53,273 nt of DNA from Clostridia bacterium (GTDB taxonomy: Bacteria; Bacillota; Clostridia; Christensenellales; Borkfalkiaceae), in NCBI GenBank assembly GCA_017886575.1, contig JAGHJP010000028.1:1-53273 (forward strand), in the 5' to 3' direction. A program made the position numbers and the translations under genes. How positions within the stretch are numbered: the stretch's first letter is position 1; each line of letters opens with the position of its first letter. Of the stretch, positions 32,434 through 44,478 are shown piece by piece. The notes below the pieces were generated by a model. That model saw nothing but the letters and a program-made list of their open reading frames with translations, ran no database searches and was not told the origin of the DNA.

Positions 32434-35400
32434 TCATCTCTTTCTCTTCTTTCCGGCCTTACGGGAACGGACATTTACTACGGCCGTCCATACCGTCGTA
32501 CCGACCAAGAAGGCGCAACACAGCCCGAACACCACGCTCGTTGCCGTCACCAGATTGGTCCGCCACACATACCAGTCGGGATCGTAGGTATGCAGTCTTG
32601 AATCCTCTCCGAGGAAATTCATGGCATTGCTGTTTGCCACCGTATAGAGAAGTCGAGTTGCAGACTTGACAAGACAATTGTCATAACGAGGGTCGTTGCC
32701 GATCGACAAGCACGGAGCCGAAACGCCGTCCAGCAAATCGGTGCCCGCCAACATGCCGTAACCGATATTCTCGTTATCGGAAGAATACCAGTCGGAAACG
32801 GCAAAACCTGCCATGCCTGCCTCGCCGCGGAGCCATCTCGTCATCAGATTATAATTGCTGCCGCCCCAACAGCCGCCGATCTTGTTGAACGCGATCATGA
32901 CGTTCATTGCGTCGCCGATCTCGATCGCCATTTCAAAGGGGCGCAGATAGATCTGGCGGAACGTCTGCTCATCCAGCCAGGAAGCGTAAGTGTTTCTTCT
33001 CGTCTCCTGATCGTTGAGGACGAAATGCTTGTTATAGACATACAGTCCCTTGGACTGAGCGCCCTTGACTTCATAGCCGCCGTAGCGCCCCGTCAGGAAG
33101 GAGTCGTCGCTATAAAACTCGCCCATTCTGCCGTGATACGGGTTACGCTGCATGCCGAGCCCGAAACCATACAGACCGGACGCACCGCTCCACAGGGCGT
33201 CTTCGCCGATCGCCTGCCCGACAAGATAGGCGATTTCGTCGTTGAAGGTCGCCGCACGGATACCCTCGCAGGGATACCCCGTGGAAAACGCAATCTCGTC
33301 GTCCTGCCCGAACCTGTTGACGAACCCGTTGGTAGAGATCTTATCGTCAAATCCGTCGTCGGCTTTATCGCTGTTGCCCAATCCGAACGCCCATTCCAAA
33401 CCGTTGGAAGCGTTCTGATCGTCGGTCGCGGGCTTGGTGATGCTTTCGATCGCCATGGTCCTGCGCCGTCCCTGCGTATACAGGGTCCTGAAGTCCTGTT
33501 CGCTCATTTTAGCGACCAAATCGGCCCAACGCTGCACGTCTTCCTCGGACGCGCCGCGGGCGGGATCGTACTCCACGCCGACCAGGTTTGCCAGCTGCAA
33601 GTCTTCAAAATCCGCATTGCCGCTGTTCCGGCCGTAAGTATATGCCGTGTCGTCGAATTCGACGCCGAAATAAGCCTCGAACACGTCGATATCCGCGGTA
33701 TAAATCTGATTCATTCGGTTGAATTCAGCGGTCTGAGCGGCGGAATCACCCGAAACAGAGGTGGCAAGCTGCCCGATGCGGCCGTTATTCAATGCCGCCG
33801 TAGTTTCCCAGTCGTAACGGGAAAAATAGGTAACCTTATCGGAACCGCCGGCGTCCATGTTGGGATCCAAATCGGAGAACAGGTTGTGCACGTCGTCCGT
33901 CGTTCCCTGCGTCCAATAGGAATAGCTGTTGGAACGCGCCTGCGACACGTTCACCGTCACCACATTGTCCCCGCTGCCGGCGCCGTACTCTTCGTCGAAC
34001 GCAGCCGGAAGCTCGCCCGTATGCGTCGCCTTGTAGATACTGTTGACCGCCTCGTGGCTGTTGCGCGCCACGGCGAGACGGTAATCCCCCGCGGAGAGCA
34101 CGTACCCGCCCTGCGTGCCGTCGTCGTTCTGCTTATAGGCGTCGTATGCCGCGAACCACTTATTGGCATCGATCTTGATTTCGCCCGTCTGACTTGCACC
34201 CGGCTGCAGAATGTCCGTTTTACCGTAACCGACGAGCTGAACGGAAGGTTTTTGCACGCCGTGCGATTCGTCGTCAGGCCCTTCGGGCTGCTGCAGGTAG
34301 ACCTGCACGATCTCCTTGCCTGCCACGCCGCCGTTTGCCTCCGTTGCGTTCGTAACGGTCACGCGCAGGATGAGATCGTCGCAATCGCCGGGTTGGGCGC
34401 CCGTCGCGCGCCGCTCTTCAATCGGCACCGCTTTGCCGTAGTTTCCCGTATAGGCTTCCACTTCCGACTCCGCATCGAGCTTATTGATGTTCGACGCCAT
34501 CAGTCCGCCTGAATAGTAGTTCTTTTCGGGATCCTCGTCCGGCACGATCTCGACGTCGGAATAGGTGAAGCCCGAAGAGTAGGAAAGTCCGTAGCCGAAC
34601 GGGTAAGACACCTGCGTGCCGTAATCGTACGTCCCCGCGCCGTCGCTGCCGAGCAAGACATCTTCATACCGCGTTTCTGCATAGCGATAACCGACGTACA
34701 TGCCTTCGACGTTGACGACGTTGTTGTTTGCGTTGGTATTGGTCGCAAAATTCTGTGTGGAGGGATTGGCGTTGCGGGAGGCGTACCACATGGCGGACAG
34801 GCCGCCCGAAGGGTTGACCGTGCCGACAAGGATGTCTGCCACCGCCCTGATGCCGTCGGAGCCGGGATACCCTATCCAAAGCGCCGCGTCGGCGTACTGT
34901 TCCAGAATTTCGGGCAGATCCGCCTGCGGCGGGTTCGCCTGGTTAAAGATGACGATGACCTTTTCGTAATTGTTGCGAAGATTGGAGAGCAGATCGATCT
35001 CATCTGCCGTAAAGGCAAGGTAATCCGTCGAACCCTTCACCCCGTCGTTGTTGTAATTCGTGCCGCAGCTTCCGGCGCCTTCGGCGTTGAGGTCCGCCGA
35101 TTCGTTGGACATTCTGCCCGTGATATAAACGGCGGTCGTACCGCTGCCGTAGTTGCCCCTGTCCATGTTGCTTTCGCCGATCTCGGACCATCTTGCCTCG
35201 GTCAGGGCGGGAAGCGCGCCGTTATTGTTCGAAGAGTATCCCCTGTACCGCGGCGAATCGGACTGACCGTTGAAACCGACGTAGTCCATGCGCCAATAGT
35301 TCATGCCCGCGGGACTGTTGTACCAATTCGAAAGCGTTTCGTTCATGTCCAGGCCGACCCGCTCGAACTCGTCGTAGAAATACTGCCGGCGGTTTGCCTC

Positions 35401-35823
35401 CGTACTGCCGTTGTAGGCGTTGGGGTCGTTGATCTTGCTGTTGCCCGCGCCGTCCTGACTGTACATGGGATCGTACGCCGTCACACCGAACAAGCTGACC
35501 TTTTCGCCCGAAGAAAGAGGCAGTGCGTTGCCGTCGTTCTTCAAAAGCACGGATCCCTCTGCCTGCGCCAGCCACGCGATTTCGCCGTTGCCGTCGAGAA
35601 CGTCCTCGGTCGAGGAATACCACGTCTTGTAGCGCACGGGCTCCAGCCCCGTCGAATAGGAAACCGGTTCGCGCAGACTGCCCTTGAACACCTGATCGGT
35701 CAGGAGGTTCGCCACCGACTCGTCCGTCGTAATGATGTTTGCAAGCATCACCAGCGCGAACAGAATCACCGCAATGTTGAAGAGTATCTTCGCAGTGGTA
35801 TGTAATATTTTCCTTAAACTCAT
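32434..35823 (-). CDS. Membrane-anchored, domain-permuted GH3 glycosidase (GH3-B)
   Basis: 1129 aa. Order: N-terminal TM (about 10-32), GH3 C-type domain (EGSVLLKNDGNALPLSSG, SNESADL, NPSGGLSAMW), YPFGYGLSYSSG, fibronectin-III-like domain, then the GH3 TIM barrel with KHFVLNDQE and nucleophile D1011 in FAVSDWYSS, and a C-terminal TM before a basic RSRKAGKKRKR tail. The barrel comes last, the reverse of most GH3 enzymes. This order is known from Butyrivibrio and Ruminococcus albus beta-glucosidases. The start at 35823 has GGAGGC seven bases upstream. Both ends are predicted inside the cell with the enzyme outside. It is the last gene of the cassette, 13 bases after the 4-TM gene. Confidence 0.92.
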   Translation of the reverse strand: MSLRKILHTTAKILFNIAVILFALVMLANIITTDESVANLLTDQVFKGSLREPVSYSTGLEPVRYKTWYSSTEDVLDGNGEIAWLAQAEGSVLLKNDGNALPLSSGEKVSLFGVTAYDPMYSQDGAGNSKINDPNAYNGSTEANRRQYFYDEFERVGLDMNETLSNWYNSPAGMNYWRMDYVGFNGQSDSPRYRGYSSNNNGALPALTEARWSEIGESNMDRGNYGSGTTAVYITGRMSNESADLNAEGAGSCGTNYNNDGVKGSTDYLAFTADEIDLLSNLRNNYEKVIVIFNQANPPQADLPEILEQYADAALWIGYPGSDGIRAVADILVGTVNPSGGLSAMWYASRNANPSTQNFATNTNANNNVVNVEGMYVGYRYAETRYEDVLLGSDGAGTYDYGTQVSYPFGYGLSYSSGFTYSDVEIVPDEDPEKNYYSGGLMASNINKLDAESEVEAYTGNYGKAVPIEERRATGAQPGDCDDLILRVTVTNATEANGGVAGKEIVQVYLQQPEGPDDESHGVQKPSVQLVGYGKTDILQPGASQTGEIKIDANKWFAAYDAYKQNDDGTQGGYVLSAGDYRLAVARNSHEAVNSIYKATHTGELPAAFDEEYGAGSGDNVVTVNVSQARSNSYSYWTQGTTDDVHNLFSDLDPNMDAGGSDKVTYFSRYDWETTAALNNGRIGQLATSVSGDSAAQTAEFNRMNQIYTADIDVFEAYFGVEFDDTAYTYGRNSGNADFEDLQLANLVGVEYDPARGASEEDVQRWADLVAKMSEQDFRTLYTQGRRRTMAIESITKPATDDQNASNGLEWAFGLGNSDKADDGFDDKISTNGFVNRFGQDDEIAFSTGYPCEGIRAATFNDEIAYLVGQAIGEDALWSGASGLYGFGLGMQRNPYHGRMGEFYSDDSFLTGRYGGYEVKGAQSKGLYVYNKHFVLNDQETRRNTYASWLDEQTFRQIYLRPFEMAIEIGDAMNVMIAFNKIGGCWGGSNYNLMTRWLRGEAGMAGFAVSDWYSSDNENIGYGMLAGTDLLDGVSAPCLSIGNDPRYDNCLVKSATRLLYTVANSNAMNFLGEDSRLHTYDPDWYVWRTNLVTATSVVFGLCCAFLVGTTVWTAVVNVRSRKAGKKRKR

Positions 35824-35836
35824 TTTTCGTGCCTCC

Positions 35837-36286
35837 TTATGCCGCACGTGCCGCGCCGGCGGTCTTTTTCAACCGCAGCCATGCGCATACATTCAGCGCA
35901 ATTGCGCTTACAACGTACAGCACGACGCACACGATGAGCAACATCAACCCGTCCACGCTCGCGATATTGAATCCGGTCATGGCCTGGTTCTGTATCGTGT
36001 TGAAAAAGTGGCTGTATTCGCCCACGAGCAGGCAAACAAAGCCCGCCAGCGTGAGCACACCCATGGCCGCCGCCCCGGCGTTGTCCTGTCCGGCAAAGGA
36101 CAGAACAAGGAACGCCATGAAGCCGACGATCACGCAGACCAGGGCGGGCCAAGCCGTGCCGTATGCCGACAGCCCCGCACAGGCGATGACGCCCGCCGCG
36201 ACCGCCAACAGTGACACGCCCAGCGCAACGTAAAACGCTGCCGTCCGCGTCCGCATATACTGTTTGACATATTCGTTCAAAGTCAT
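35837..36286 (-). CDS. Four-TM membrane protein of unknown function
   Basis: 149 aa with four clear hydrophobic segments (about residues 18-40, 45-65, 73-92 and 108-135). It has a short basic C-terminus (RLKKTAGAARAA) and an N-terminus LNEYVKQYMRTRT. I do not recognise a family. The ATG at 36286 has AGAGG eight bases upstream; a GTG nine bases earlier would leave no spacing. It sits between the secreted module protein (27 bases upstream) and GH3-B (13 bases downstream), so it may assist membrane assembly or anchoring of GH3-B. Confidence 0.75.
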   Translation of the reverse strand: MTLNEYVKQYMRTRTAAFYVALGVSLLAVAAGVIACAGLSAYGTAWPALVCVIVGFMAFLVLSFAGQDNAGAAAMGVLTLAGFVCLLVGEYSHFFNTIQNQAMTGFNIASVDGLMLLIVCVVLYVVSAIALNVCAWLRLKKTAGAARAA

Positions 36287-36313
36287 CGTTTTCACCTCTT
36301 ACCCGGCGTCTGT

Positions 36314-36912
36314 TCAGGAACCCGCCTCGACCGCTACGCCGACGTGGAGGTTGAATGCACTGCCGCTGCTTGCAAAATTGATGAAGGTCAAAAGATTGGA
36401 AGCGTTAGAGTTCGTCTGATTGAACTCGATCTCCACTACAACAGTCTGACCCGCTTCAAGACTCGCCACACTCTTCGTAACCGTAGGCGTTGTGCCCGAC
36501 GGAGCTACGCCAAGAGAGAACGAGATGGATTCGGTGCCGTTGTTGGTGATGACGTAGTAGATCACGCTGTCCGTCACCGTATGGTTGCCCCAATTATATC
36601 TGCTCTTAACACGGAAGCTCGAAGACTCCGTATAGGCGGCACCCGTCAAATCGGTGCCCGTGACATAGCCGTCATAGACCCCCGTGCTGACCGTAGGCGT
36701 TGCAATGTTTGATTCAGTGTCTACCACCAAGTTGCTGTTGTCTCCGGTCGTGCCGAACGTCAACTGTGTGGCGGTGTCGGTGCCGACGTTGAAGTACGGC
36801 GCGATGGTCATGTCGCCCTGCAGCACGGTTTCGCTTGTGACGAGATTGCCCGTTGCCACGTCATACCAGCCCTGTACGGCGGAACCGTAACCTTCCGCCG
36901 TGCCGGAGACGG
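36314..36912 (-). repeat. 599-bp duplicated module, copy 1
   Basis: Matches 38234-38832 at a constant offset of 1920 bp without net insertions or deletions. It includes a stretch of more than 80 identical bases around 36515-36598 and another near-identical block of about 110 bases around 36779-36889. It encodes the C-terminal module. Confidence 0.9.
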
Positions 36913-37594
36913 TCGGAAGTTCGAGGGTATCGCCATAGACAAACTCTTTCGATTCATAGCCGGGAACGATCCCCTCGGGGGTTTGTACGGACACGGTAGC
37001 GGTCCATGCGGGCACGGTGACGGCGGTTCCGGACTGCGTGGTTTCCGCGTCGGTCATGACATACGGCTGAACGGTGTACTCCTCGGCCATGTCGTATTCC
37101 AATTCGTACACGATCATGCCGGTGACGGAGACGGCGTCCTCGCCCAGCACGTCCGCGATTCCCTGCGTTTCTTCGTTCTCCTCTCCCGCGGAGAAAGTGA
37201 TCCCCGTATAGAGGCTCTGCCATTCGCTGAGATCGGGCAACTCGACTTCTTCGCCGCCCTTTGTCACTTTATACCCGACTTCATACAATCCGCTGTCGTT
37301 GTCCTGCACATCGGCATTGACGGTAACGCCCGTCGCCAGGAGCAGATATTGGCGATCGGTCGAGTACATGCCCCGAACGCTCGTCATGGTATAAGACGCG
37401 TTTGCGGCCGTTGCCTCGGACGCTTCGGCGGCGAACGCGGTGAACGTGCCGCCGTAGTTGCCTTTCAAGCCCGAAGCCGCCCCGCCCGGTTCCTCCGCGC
37501 GGAGGAAGAATAACGTTGCCGCGGGGATCATGATCCCGGCGCAGAGTGCCGCCGCCATTACACATGCTACCTTCTTGTTGATTTTCTGTTTCAT
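36314..37594 (-). CDS. Secreted beta-rich protein with the duplicated C-terminal module
   Basis: 426 aa with an N-terminal signal/anchor segment (KVACVMAAALCAGIMIPAA) and AFAAE-like cleavage region near 50. The middle (about 55-215) is unrecognised and acidic. From about 228 comes an InlB/Listeria-Bacteroides-type repeat (GSAVQGWYDVATGNLV and TIAPYF). A beta-sandwich module follows (YNWGNHTVTDSVIYY, NNGTESISFSLG, SNASNLLTFINF). These last 199 residues are nearly the same as the end of the lipoprotein at 38.2-39.9 kb. The start at 37594 has AAGGAG six bases upstream. A surface or glycan-binding role is inferred. Confidence 0.8.
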   Translation of the reverse strand: MKQKINKKVACVMAAALCAGIMIPAATLFFLRAEEPGGAASGLKGNYGGTFTAFAAEASEATAANASYTMTSVRGMYSTDRQYLLLATGVTVNADVQDNDSGLYEVGYKVTKGGEEVELPDLSEWQSLYTGITFSAGEENEETQGIADVLGEDAVSVTGMIVYELEYDMAEEYTVQPYVMTDAETTQSGTAVTVPAWTATVSVQTPEGIVPGYESKEFVYGDTLELPTVSGTAEGYGSAVQGWYDVATGNLVTSETVLQGDMTIAPYFNVGTDTATQLTFGTTGDNSNLVVDTESNIATPTVSTGVYDGYVTGTDLTGAAYTESSSFRVKSRYNWGNHTVTDSVIYYVITNNGTESISFSLGVAPSGTTPTVTKSVASLEAGQTVVVEIEFNQTNSNASNLLTFINFASSGSAFNLHVGVAVEAGS

Positions 37595-37643
37595 CTTTTT
37601 CTCCTTAATTTTTTTTGCCGTATTTTTGGTGCAACGACCGGAA

Positions 37644-37659
37644 CCGCCGCGCGCGGCGG
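37644..37659. other. 16-bp perfect palindrome between two cassette genes
   Basis: CCGCCGCGCGCGGCGG, flanked by GGAA/TTCC, making a strong hairpin in the mRNA between the small lipoprotein stop and the next ribosome binding site. There is no T-run, so mRNA processing or stability is more likely than termination. Confidence 0.5.
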
Positions 37660-37676
37660 CTGTTTCCGTTCCGTCG

Positions 37677-37937
37677 TCAATAATCTCCGACCTCGGCGTT
37701 CCCGCCGATGGGTACGCGAACGCCGCCGTTCCCGCCCGTGCCGTCCGCACCGTCCTCCGACGATCCGACGTCGGAGGAGGTGTCAGAGGAGAACTCCGAA
37801 GAGGAAGATGAACCGCCTCCCGGAGAATTATCTGTGTACGCACAGGAAGAAAACATCACCGCCGCCGGCGCGATGAGAGCCAGCATCAGGCATAGCATGC
37901 CCGCGCCGAAGAGTTTTTTCAGCTTTGCAATGAGCAT
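37677..37937 (-). CDS. Small Ser/Gly-rich lipoprotein
   Basis: 86 aa. The signal peptide has lipobox MFSSC (C32). The mature part is only about 54 residues and low in complexity: GGGSSSSSEF, DTSSDVGSSEDGADG, then VRVPIGGNAEVGDY. No domain is visible. It begins two bases after the stop of the 47-aa peptide gene, with AAGGTGA upstream inside that gene, so the two are translationally linked. Confidence 0.7.
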   Translation of the reverse strand: MLIAKLKKLFGAGMLCLMLALIAPAAVMFSSCAYTDNSPGGGSSSSSEFSSDTSSDVGSSEDGADGTGGNGGVRVPIGGNAEVGDY

Positions 37938-37939
37938 GG

Positions 37940-38083
37940 TCAGGATTCACCTTCGCCGAAATCGATCCAGTTGCCTTCGAGGTCGTATTCGCCGTTCAGC
38001 CCGGTGGCGTTCGAAGTGGTGATGATGTCCGCGAACGACTGCAAAGTCAGTTCGCAGGGCTCAAAAATTTTCTTTTCTGTCAT
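37940..38083 (-). CDS. 47-aa peptide of unknown function
   Basis: Starts MTEKKIFEPCELTLQSF, then ADIITTSNATGLNGEYDLEG and ends NWIDFGEGES. It has a strong ribosome binding site (AAGGAG, eight bases before the ATG). The pattern, a charged start, an ADIITTS core and a Gly/Asp/Trp-rich acidic end, resembles small leader-like peptides found near surface-protein genes in Clostridia; that resemblance is from memory and not a database hit. It has no signal peptide. It has one Cys (C10). It could be a precursor or signal peptide, or an accessory protein of the cassette. Confidence 0.6.
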   Translation of the reverse strand: MTEKKIFEPCELTLQSFADIITTSNATGLNGEYDLEGNWIDFGEGES

Positions 38084-38233
38084 TTTACTTTCTCCTTAAA
38101 AATTATATTTTCTTTGTCTGCCGCCATGCCTGCCGGCGCCGGGGCGCGTACGGCGTACGAAAGACATTCCCGTCCGCGCCCGCATTGCCGTTTGTCATGT
38201 GTCCTTTTATCCCGCACGCGGTGTCCCGTCCGT

Positions 38234-38832
38234 TCAGGAAACCGCCTCGACCGCTACGCCGACGTGGAGTTTGAATGCACTGCCGCTGCCGGCAAAATTG
38301 ATGATGGTCAGAAGGTTTGACGCCCCGCTGTTCGTCTGAGTGAATTCGAGCGCCACCGCCACGGTCTGACCGGGCGCAAGATCTTCCACGTTCTCCGTAG
38401 CCGTGATGGGAGCAGTGCCGGACGCACGTATATTCAGCGAGAACGAGATGGATTCGGTGCCGTTGTTGGTGATGACGTAGTAGATCACGCTGTCCGTCAC
38501 CGTATGGTTGCCCCAATTATAGTTACACTTCACACGGAATGTCGAAGTAGCTGTATAGGCGGTACCCGTCAGGTCGGTGCCCCTGACATAGCCGTCATAG
38601 ACCCCCGTAGCGACGCCGGGCAATGCCATATCGGATTCATTGTCCAAAGCGGGACCTCCGTCGCCGGACGTGCCGAACGTCAGCTGCGTGGCGGTGTCGG
38701 TGCCGACATTGAAGTACGGCGCGATGGTCATGTCGCCCTGCAGCACGGTTTCGCTTGTGACGAGATTGCCCGTTGCCACGTCATACCAGCCCTGTACGGC
38801 GGAACCGTAGCCTTCCGCCGTGCCGGAGACGG
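38234..38832 (-). repeat. 599-bp duplicated module, copy 2
   Basis: Partner of 36314-36912. Both copies end at the same point of the reading frame (three codons around the stop differ slightly), pointing to a recent duplication or gene conversion within the cassette. Confidence 0.9.
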
Positions 38833-39868
38833 CGGCCGGCAAGACGAGCGTCTGACCGGTCATCTGCTCGCCCGACCATCCGTCGACGCTGACGCCGTCC
38901 GGCAGGTCAAGCGTTACCGTAACGGGTCTCGGCTTGACCGGATGCATCTGCATTTCCATTGCGGCGCCCAGCGAGAAGCCGTCCACATGCCCGTCGAATT
39001 TGACGACGGTCAGGAGATCGCTGCCCGCCTTCGCCTCCTCGATGACGAGGTGGATGACGTCGCTCACTTCGCCCGGCGCCAGCGTGATGCTCTCGGAGCG
39101 GTCGTACCAGGTGCTTTCGTCTTCCCAATCGTTCCCGTCGATCATCTGATAGACCATGAAGGAAATCTCCGTATCGCCGGAATTCTGATACCTGTAATAG
39201 AGATCGAACGATTGTCCCTCTTCGATGTCATAGGCGACCTTGGCGCGGAAACGGGAACCGGCGTTGAGAGAATTGTCGCTCGTCACCAGTGCACCGGGAT
39301 AACCGTTCACCAATGCATTCGACGTCGTAGGCGCCGAATACCACCTGATTCCGTCCTCGTCCTGATACATATCGAACCCGTCCGATCCGTAGACGCACAT
39401 GTCGCCGTTTTCCGCCGCCCAGTAAGGCGCGACCGTCACCTCGCCTTCGGGGGAATAAGCGGAGATGTCCTCAAACGATACGATCTCGTCTCCGGAGCCG
39501 TATACCGCCAACCCGCCGACCGTATGCCCGTCCAGCGTGGAAACGGCAAAGTCCTCCTGCGTCAGTTTGCTGCCGAGCGGCAGGGTGATCGACTTGCTGC
39601 CGTCCGCAAACGTCACGGCGGAACTTTCGTGAATGGTCAACGCCGCTTCCGTCGGAGGCGGGTCCGGCGTGTAATAACCGGAACCGATGTCCGGACGCGT
39701 CGAACCGTCGCCCCCTTCGTTCCAATCATAGATGTCGCCTACGGTCAGATCGCGTTCTTCGGTCTCGGGCGGAATAAAATCCGCTTCCCGTTCGGCGCAT
39801 GCCGCCACAGGAAAGACCAGCCCGAACAACAATAAACCAACCGTAAGCAGCTTCCTGAACTTGTTCAT
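38234..39868 (-). CDS. Lipoprotein with two related beta-sandwich modules
   Basis: 544 aa. The lipobox is PVAAC (C24). A linker (about 25-90) precedes module 1 (about 140-315: RAKVAYDIEEGQSFDLYYRY, DTEISFMVYQM, SDLLTVVKFDGHVDGFSLGA). Then come an InlB-like GWYDVATGN repeat and module 2 (about 400-544), the latter nearly identical to the end of the 426-aa protein. Both modules share the pattern of paired aromatic strands, an ISF strand, a PGE/PGQ turn and a final hydrophobic strand. It resembles non-catalytic carbohydrate-binding sandwiches; binding is inferred. AGGAG lies eight bases before the ATG. Confidence 0.8.
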   Translation of the reverse strand: MNKFRKLLTVGLLLFGLVFPVAACAEREADFIPPETEERDLTVGDIYDWNEGGDGSTRPDIGSGYYTPDPPPTEAALTIHESSAVTFADGSKSITLPLGSKLTQEDFAVSTLDGHTVGGLAVYGSGDEIVSFEDISAYSPEGEVTVAPYWAAENGDMCVYGSDGFDMYQDEDGIRWYSAPTTSNALVNGYPGALVTSDNSLNAGSRFRAKVAYDIEEGQSFDLYYRYQNSGDTEISFMVYQMIDGNDWEDESTWYDRSESITLAPGEVSDVIHLVIEEAKAGSDLLTVVKFDGHVDGFSLGAAMEMQMHPVKPRPVTVTLDLPDGVSVDGWSGEQMTGQTLVLPAAVSGTAEGYGSAVQGWYDVATGNLVTSETVLQGDMTIAPYFNVGTDTATQLTFGTSGDGGPALDNESDMALPGVATGVYDGYVRGTDLTGTAYTATSTFRVKCNYNWGNHTVTDSVIYYVITNNGTESISFSLNIRASGTAPITATENVEDLAPGQTVAVALEFTQTNSGASNLLTIINFAGSGSAFKLHVGVAVEAVS

Positions 39869-39926
39869 CTGCCCTTCTCCTTTTTCCTTATTTTTCGGCC
39901 GTCGCCGGTTTTTCCCCTGAAACGGA

Positions 39927-43040
<3,114 letters not shown>

Positions 43041-43170
43041 AAAAACCTCCTGTCATTTTCTTTATGCTTGTTTTCTTGTTGCCTGCATCATCAAAATCGA
43101 TCTATTTCATAAAACCCCCTATCGTTTATTTTTCCTCCCTAAGGAAATTCGGTTTGTTTTTCGCGAAACC

Positions 43171-44289
43171 TCACCGGCGGGCGCCCGACAAGGTTTTGAC
43201 CATGTCTTGCATCCGCTCGTACGAATATTCGAAAAACGCCTGAAACGCTTCGCAAAATTTGTTCAGCCCGGGTTTCCCGTTCACAAACGGCTCTCTGTAT
43301 CTTTTACATCCGCCCCGGCAAAGCCGATACCACTTGCAGCGGCGGCACTTGTCCATGACATATTTTGATTCCTGTACGAATTGTTGAAGATGATCGGAAT
43401 TATACAGTTCAAAATACGTTTTATCGTTGATGTTGCCCATATAATAACGGTCGAGCACATAAAAATCGCATGGGAACACGTCGCCGTTTGCCTCGATCAA
43501 AAAATAGGGCGTGCAATAGCCGCACATCCCGCAGCTCTCCGGCCTTTCGCCGTAGACCATCCGCACATAATTATCCAGATTTCGGATGCTCACATAGTTG
43601 TTTGTTTTGAAATCGTTGTAGTATTCGTCGAATATTTCTTTGAGAAATTTTGCATAATCTTCGGCCCGCAGCGAATAATCGTCTTTTTCATTGCTGAACG
43701 GATCGATACATTCATTGAACTGTAAGTATCTGAAATTGTTTTTCTTGAAAAAGCGATATACTTTTTTTGCGTTCAGCGCCACCGGCTTGCTGACGACCGT
43801 CAAAATGTTGTACTGAACGCCGTATCTGTCAAAAAGTCCCACGGTTCGCATGATGTTGTCATACGATCCGTCCCCCGCGCGATCCTTGCGCAAACCGTCA
43901 TTGATCTCCCGCGGCCCGTCCAGCGACAATCCGACCAAAAACCTGTTTTCCGCCAAAAACCGCGCCCATTCTTCATCGATGGCATAACCGTTCGTCTGTA
44001 TTGAATTGACAACGTAAACATTGTTTATATTGTACTTTTTCTCCAGCTCTACCTGCCTTCTGTAAAAGGCAAGCCCCGCCAATGTCGGTTCCCCGCCCTG
44101 AAAACCGAACGCACAATATTCTTCGGTTGCCGTCAATGCCTTCTTGACGATGTTTTCCTGGGTCTGCTCATTCATAAACCCGTAATTTTTCACATCGCGG
44201 CATTCGCCGACATCGGCATAAAAGCAATATTTGCAATTCATGTTGCACATGCCCGATGCAGGTTTGATCAGTAAGTCGATGTTTCTCAT
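43171..44289 (-). CDS. Anaerobic sulfatase-maturating enzyme (radical SAM, SPASM)
   Basis: 372 aa. The radical SAM cluster motif is C15-x3-C19-x2-C22 (GMCNMNCKYCFY). GFQGGEPTLAG is the SAM-binding segment and SLDGP the next conserved strand. The C-terminal SPASM region binds two auxiliary Fe-S clusters (CGMCGYCTPY, GDVFPCDFYVLD, CRRCKWYRLCRGGCKRY). It oxidises the active-site Cys or Ser of sulfatases to formylglycine without oxygen. The sulfatase lies 130 bases downstream in the same direction. Its ribosome binding site is weak (CGGGG). It is first in the cassette behind a good promoter. Confidence 0.93.
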   Translation of the reverse strand: MRNIDLLIKPASGMCNMNCKYCFYADVGECRDVKNYGFMNEQTQENIVKKALTATEEYCAFGFQGGEPTLAGLAFYRRQVELEKKYNINNVYVVNSIQTNGYAIDEEWARFLAENRFLVGLSLDGPREINDGLRKDRAGDGSYDNIMRTVGLFDRYGVQYNILTVVSKPVALNAKKVYRFFKKNNFRYLQFNECIDPFSNEKDDYSLRAEDYAKFLKEIFDEYYNDFKTNNYVSIRNLDNYVRMVYGERPESCGMCGYCTPYFLIEANGDVFPCDFYVLDRYYMGNINDKTYFELYNSDHLQQFVQESKYVMDKCRRCKWYRLCRGGCKRYREPFVNGKPGLNKFCEAFQAFFEYSYERMQDMVKTLSGARR

Positions 44290-44324
44290 TCCCCGTGGTC
44301 TGCCTTATGCTATAAAATTAAACG

Positions 44325-44338
44325 CGTTGTGCACAACG
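44325..44338. promoter_or_regulatory. 14-bp palindrome in the maturase leader
   Basis: CGTTGTGCACAACG is a perfect inverted repeat between the promoter (44450-44478) and the maturase ATG. It could be a repressor operator or an mRNA hairpin. No regulator is assigned. Confidence 0.45.
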
Positions 44339-44449
44339 TTGATGCTCAAATCGCAGTCCGCCGCTTTGAAGCATAGCAAGCGCCGTTTTCCCATGCATTC
44401 TGCAAAATGTGAAGAAATTGTTCAAATAATGTATGATTTAAGCAATAAC

Positions 44450-44478
44450 ATTATAGCATACTACCCCCCCCTCGTCAA
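44450..44478 (-). promoter_or_regulatory. Promoter of the sulfatase/GH3-B cassette
   Basis: On the minus strand, TTGACG (44478-44473), 17 bp including eight consecutive Gs, and TATAAT (44455-44450). The leader is about 155 nt. The rest of 44479-44606 shows no gene. Confidence 0.75.

Noticed and set aside
38103-38198. A 31-codon minus-strand frame starting MTNGNAGADG upstream of the 47-aa peptide
   Set aside because: The ribosome binding site is too close to the ATG, and the frame simply continues an out-of-frame run from the lipoprotein gene. Kept out of the annotation.
43171-44289. The radical SAM enzyme as a RiPP-modifying enzyme acting on the 47-aa peptide
   Set aside because: The SPASM cysteine pattern and the adjacent Cys-type sulfatase fit a sulfatase maturase. 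The peptide gene is 5 kb away and has only one Cys. Not excluded, but less likely.
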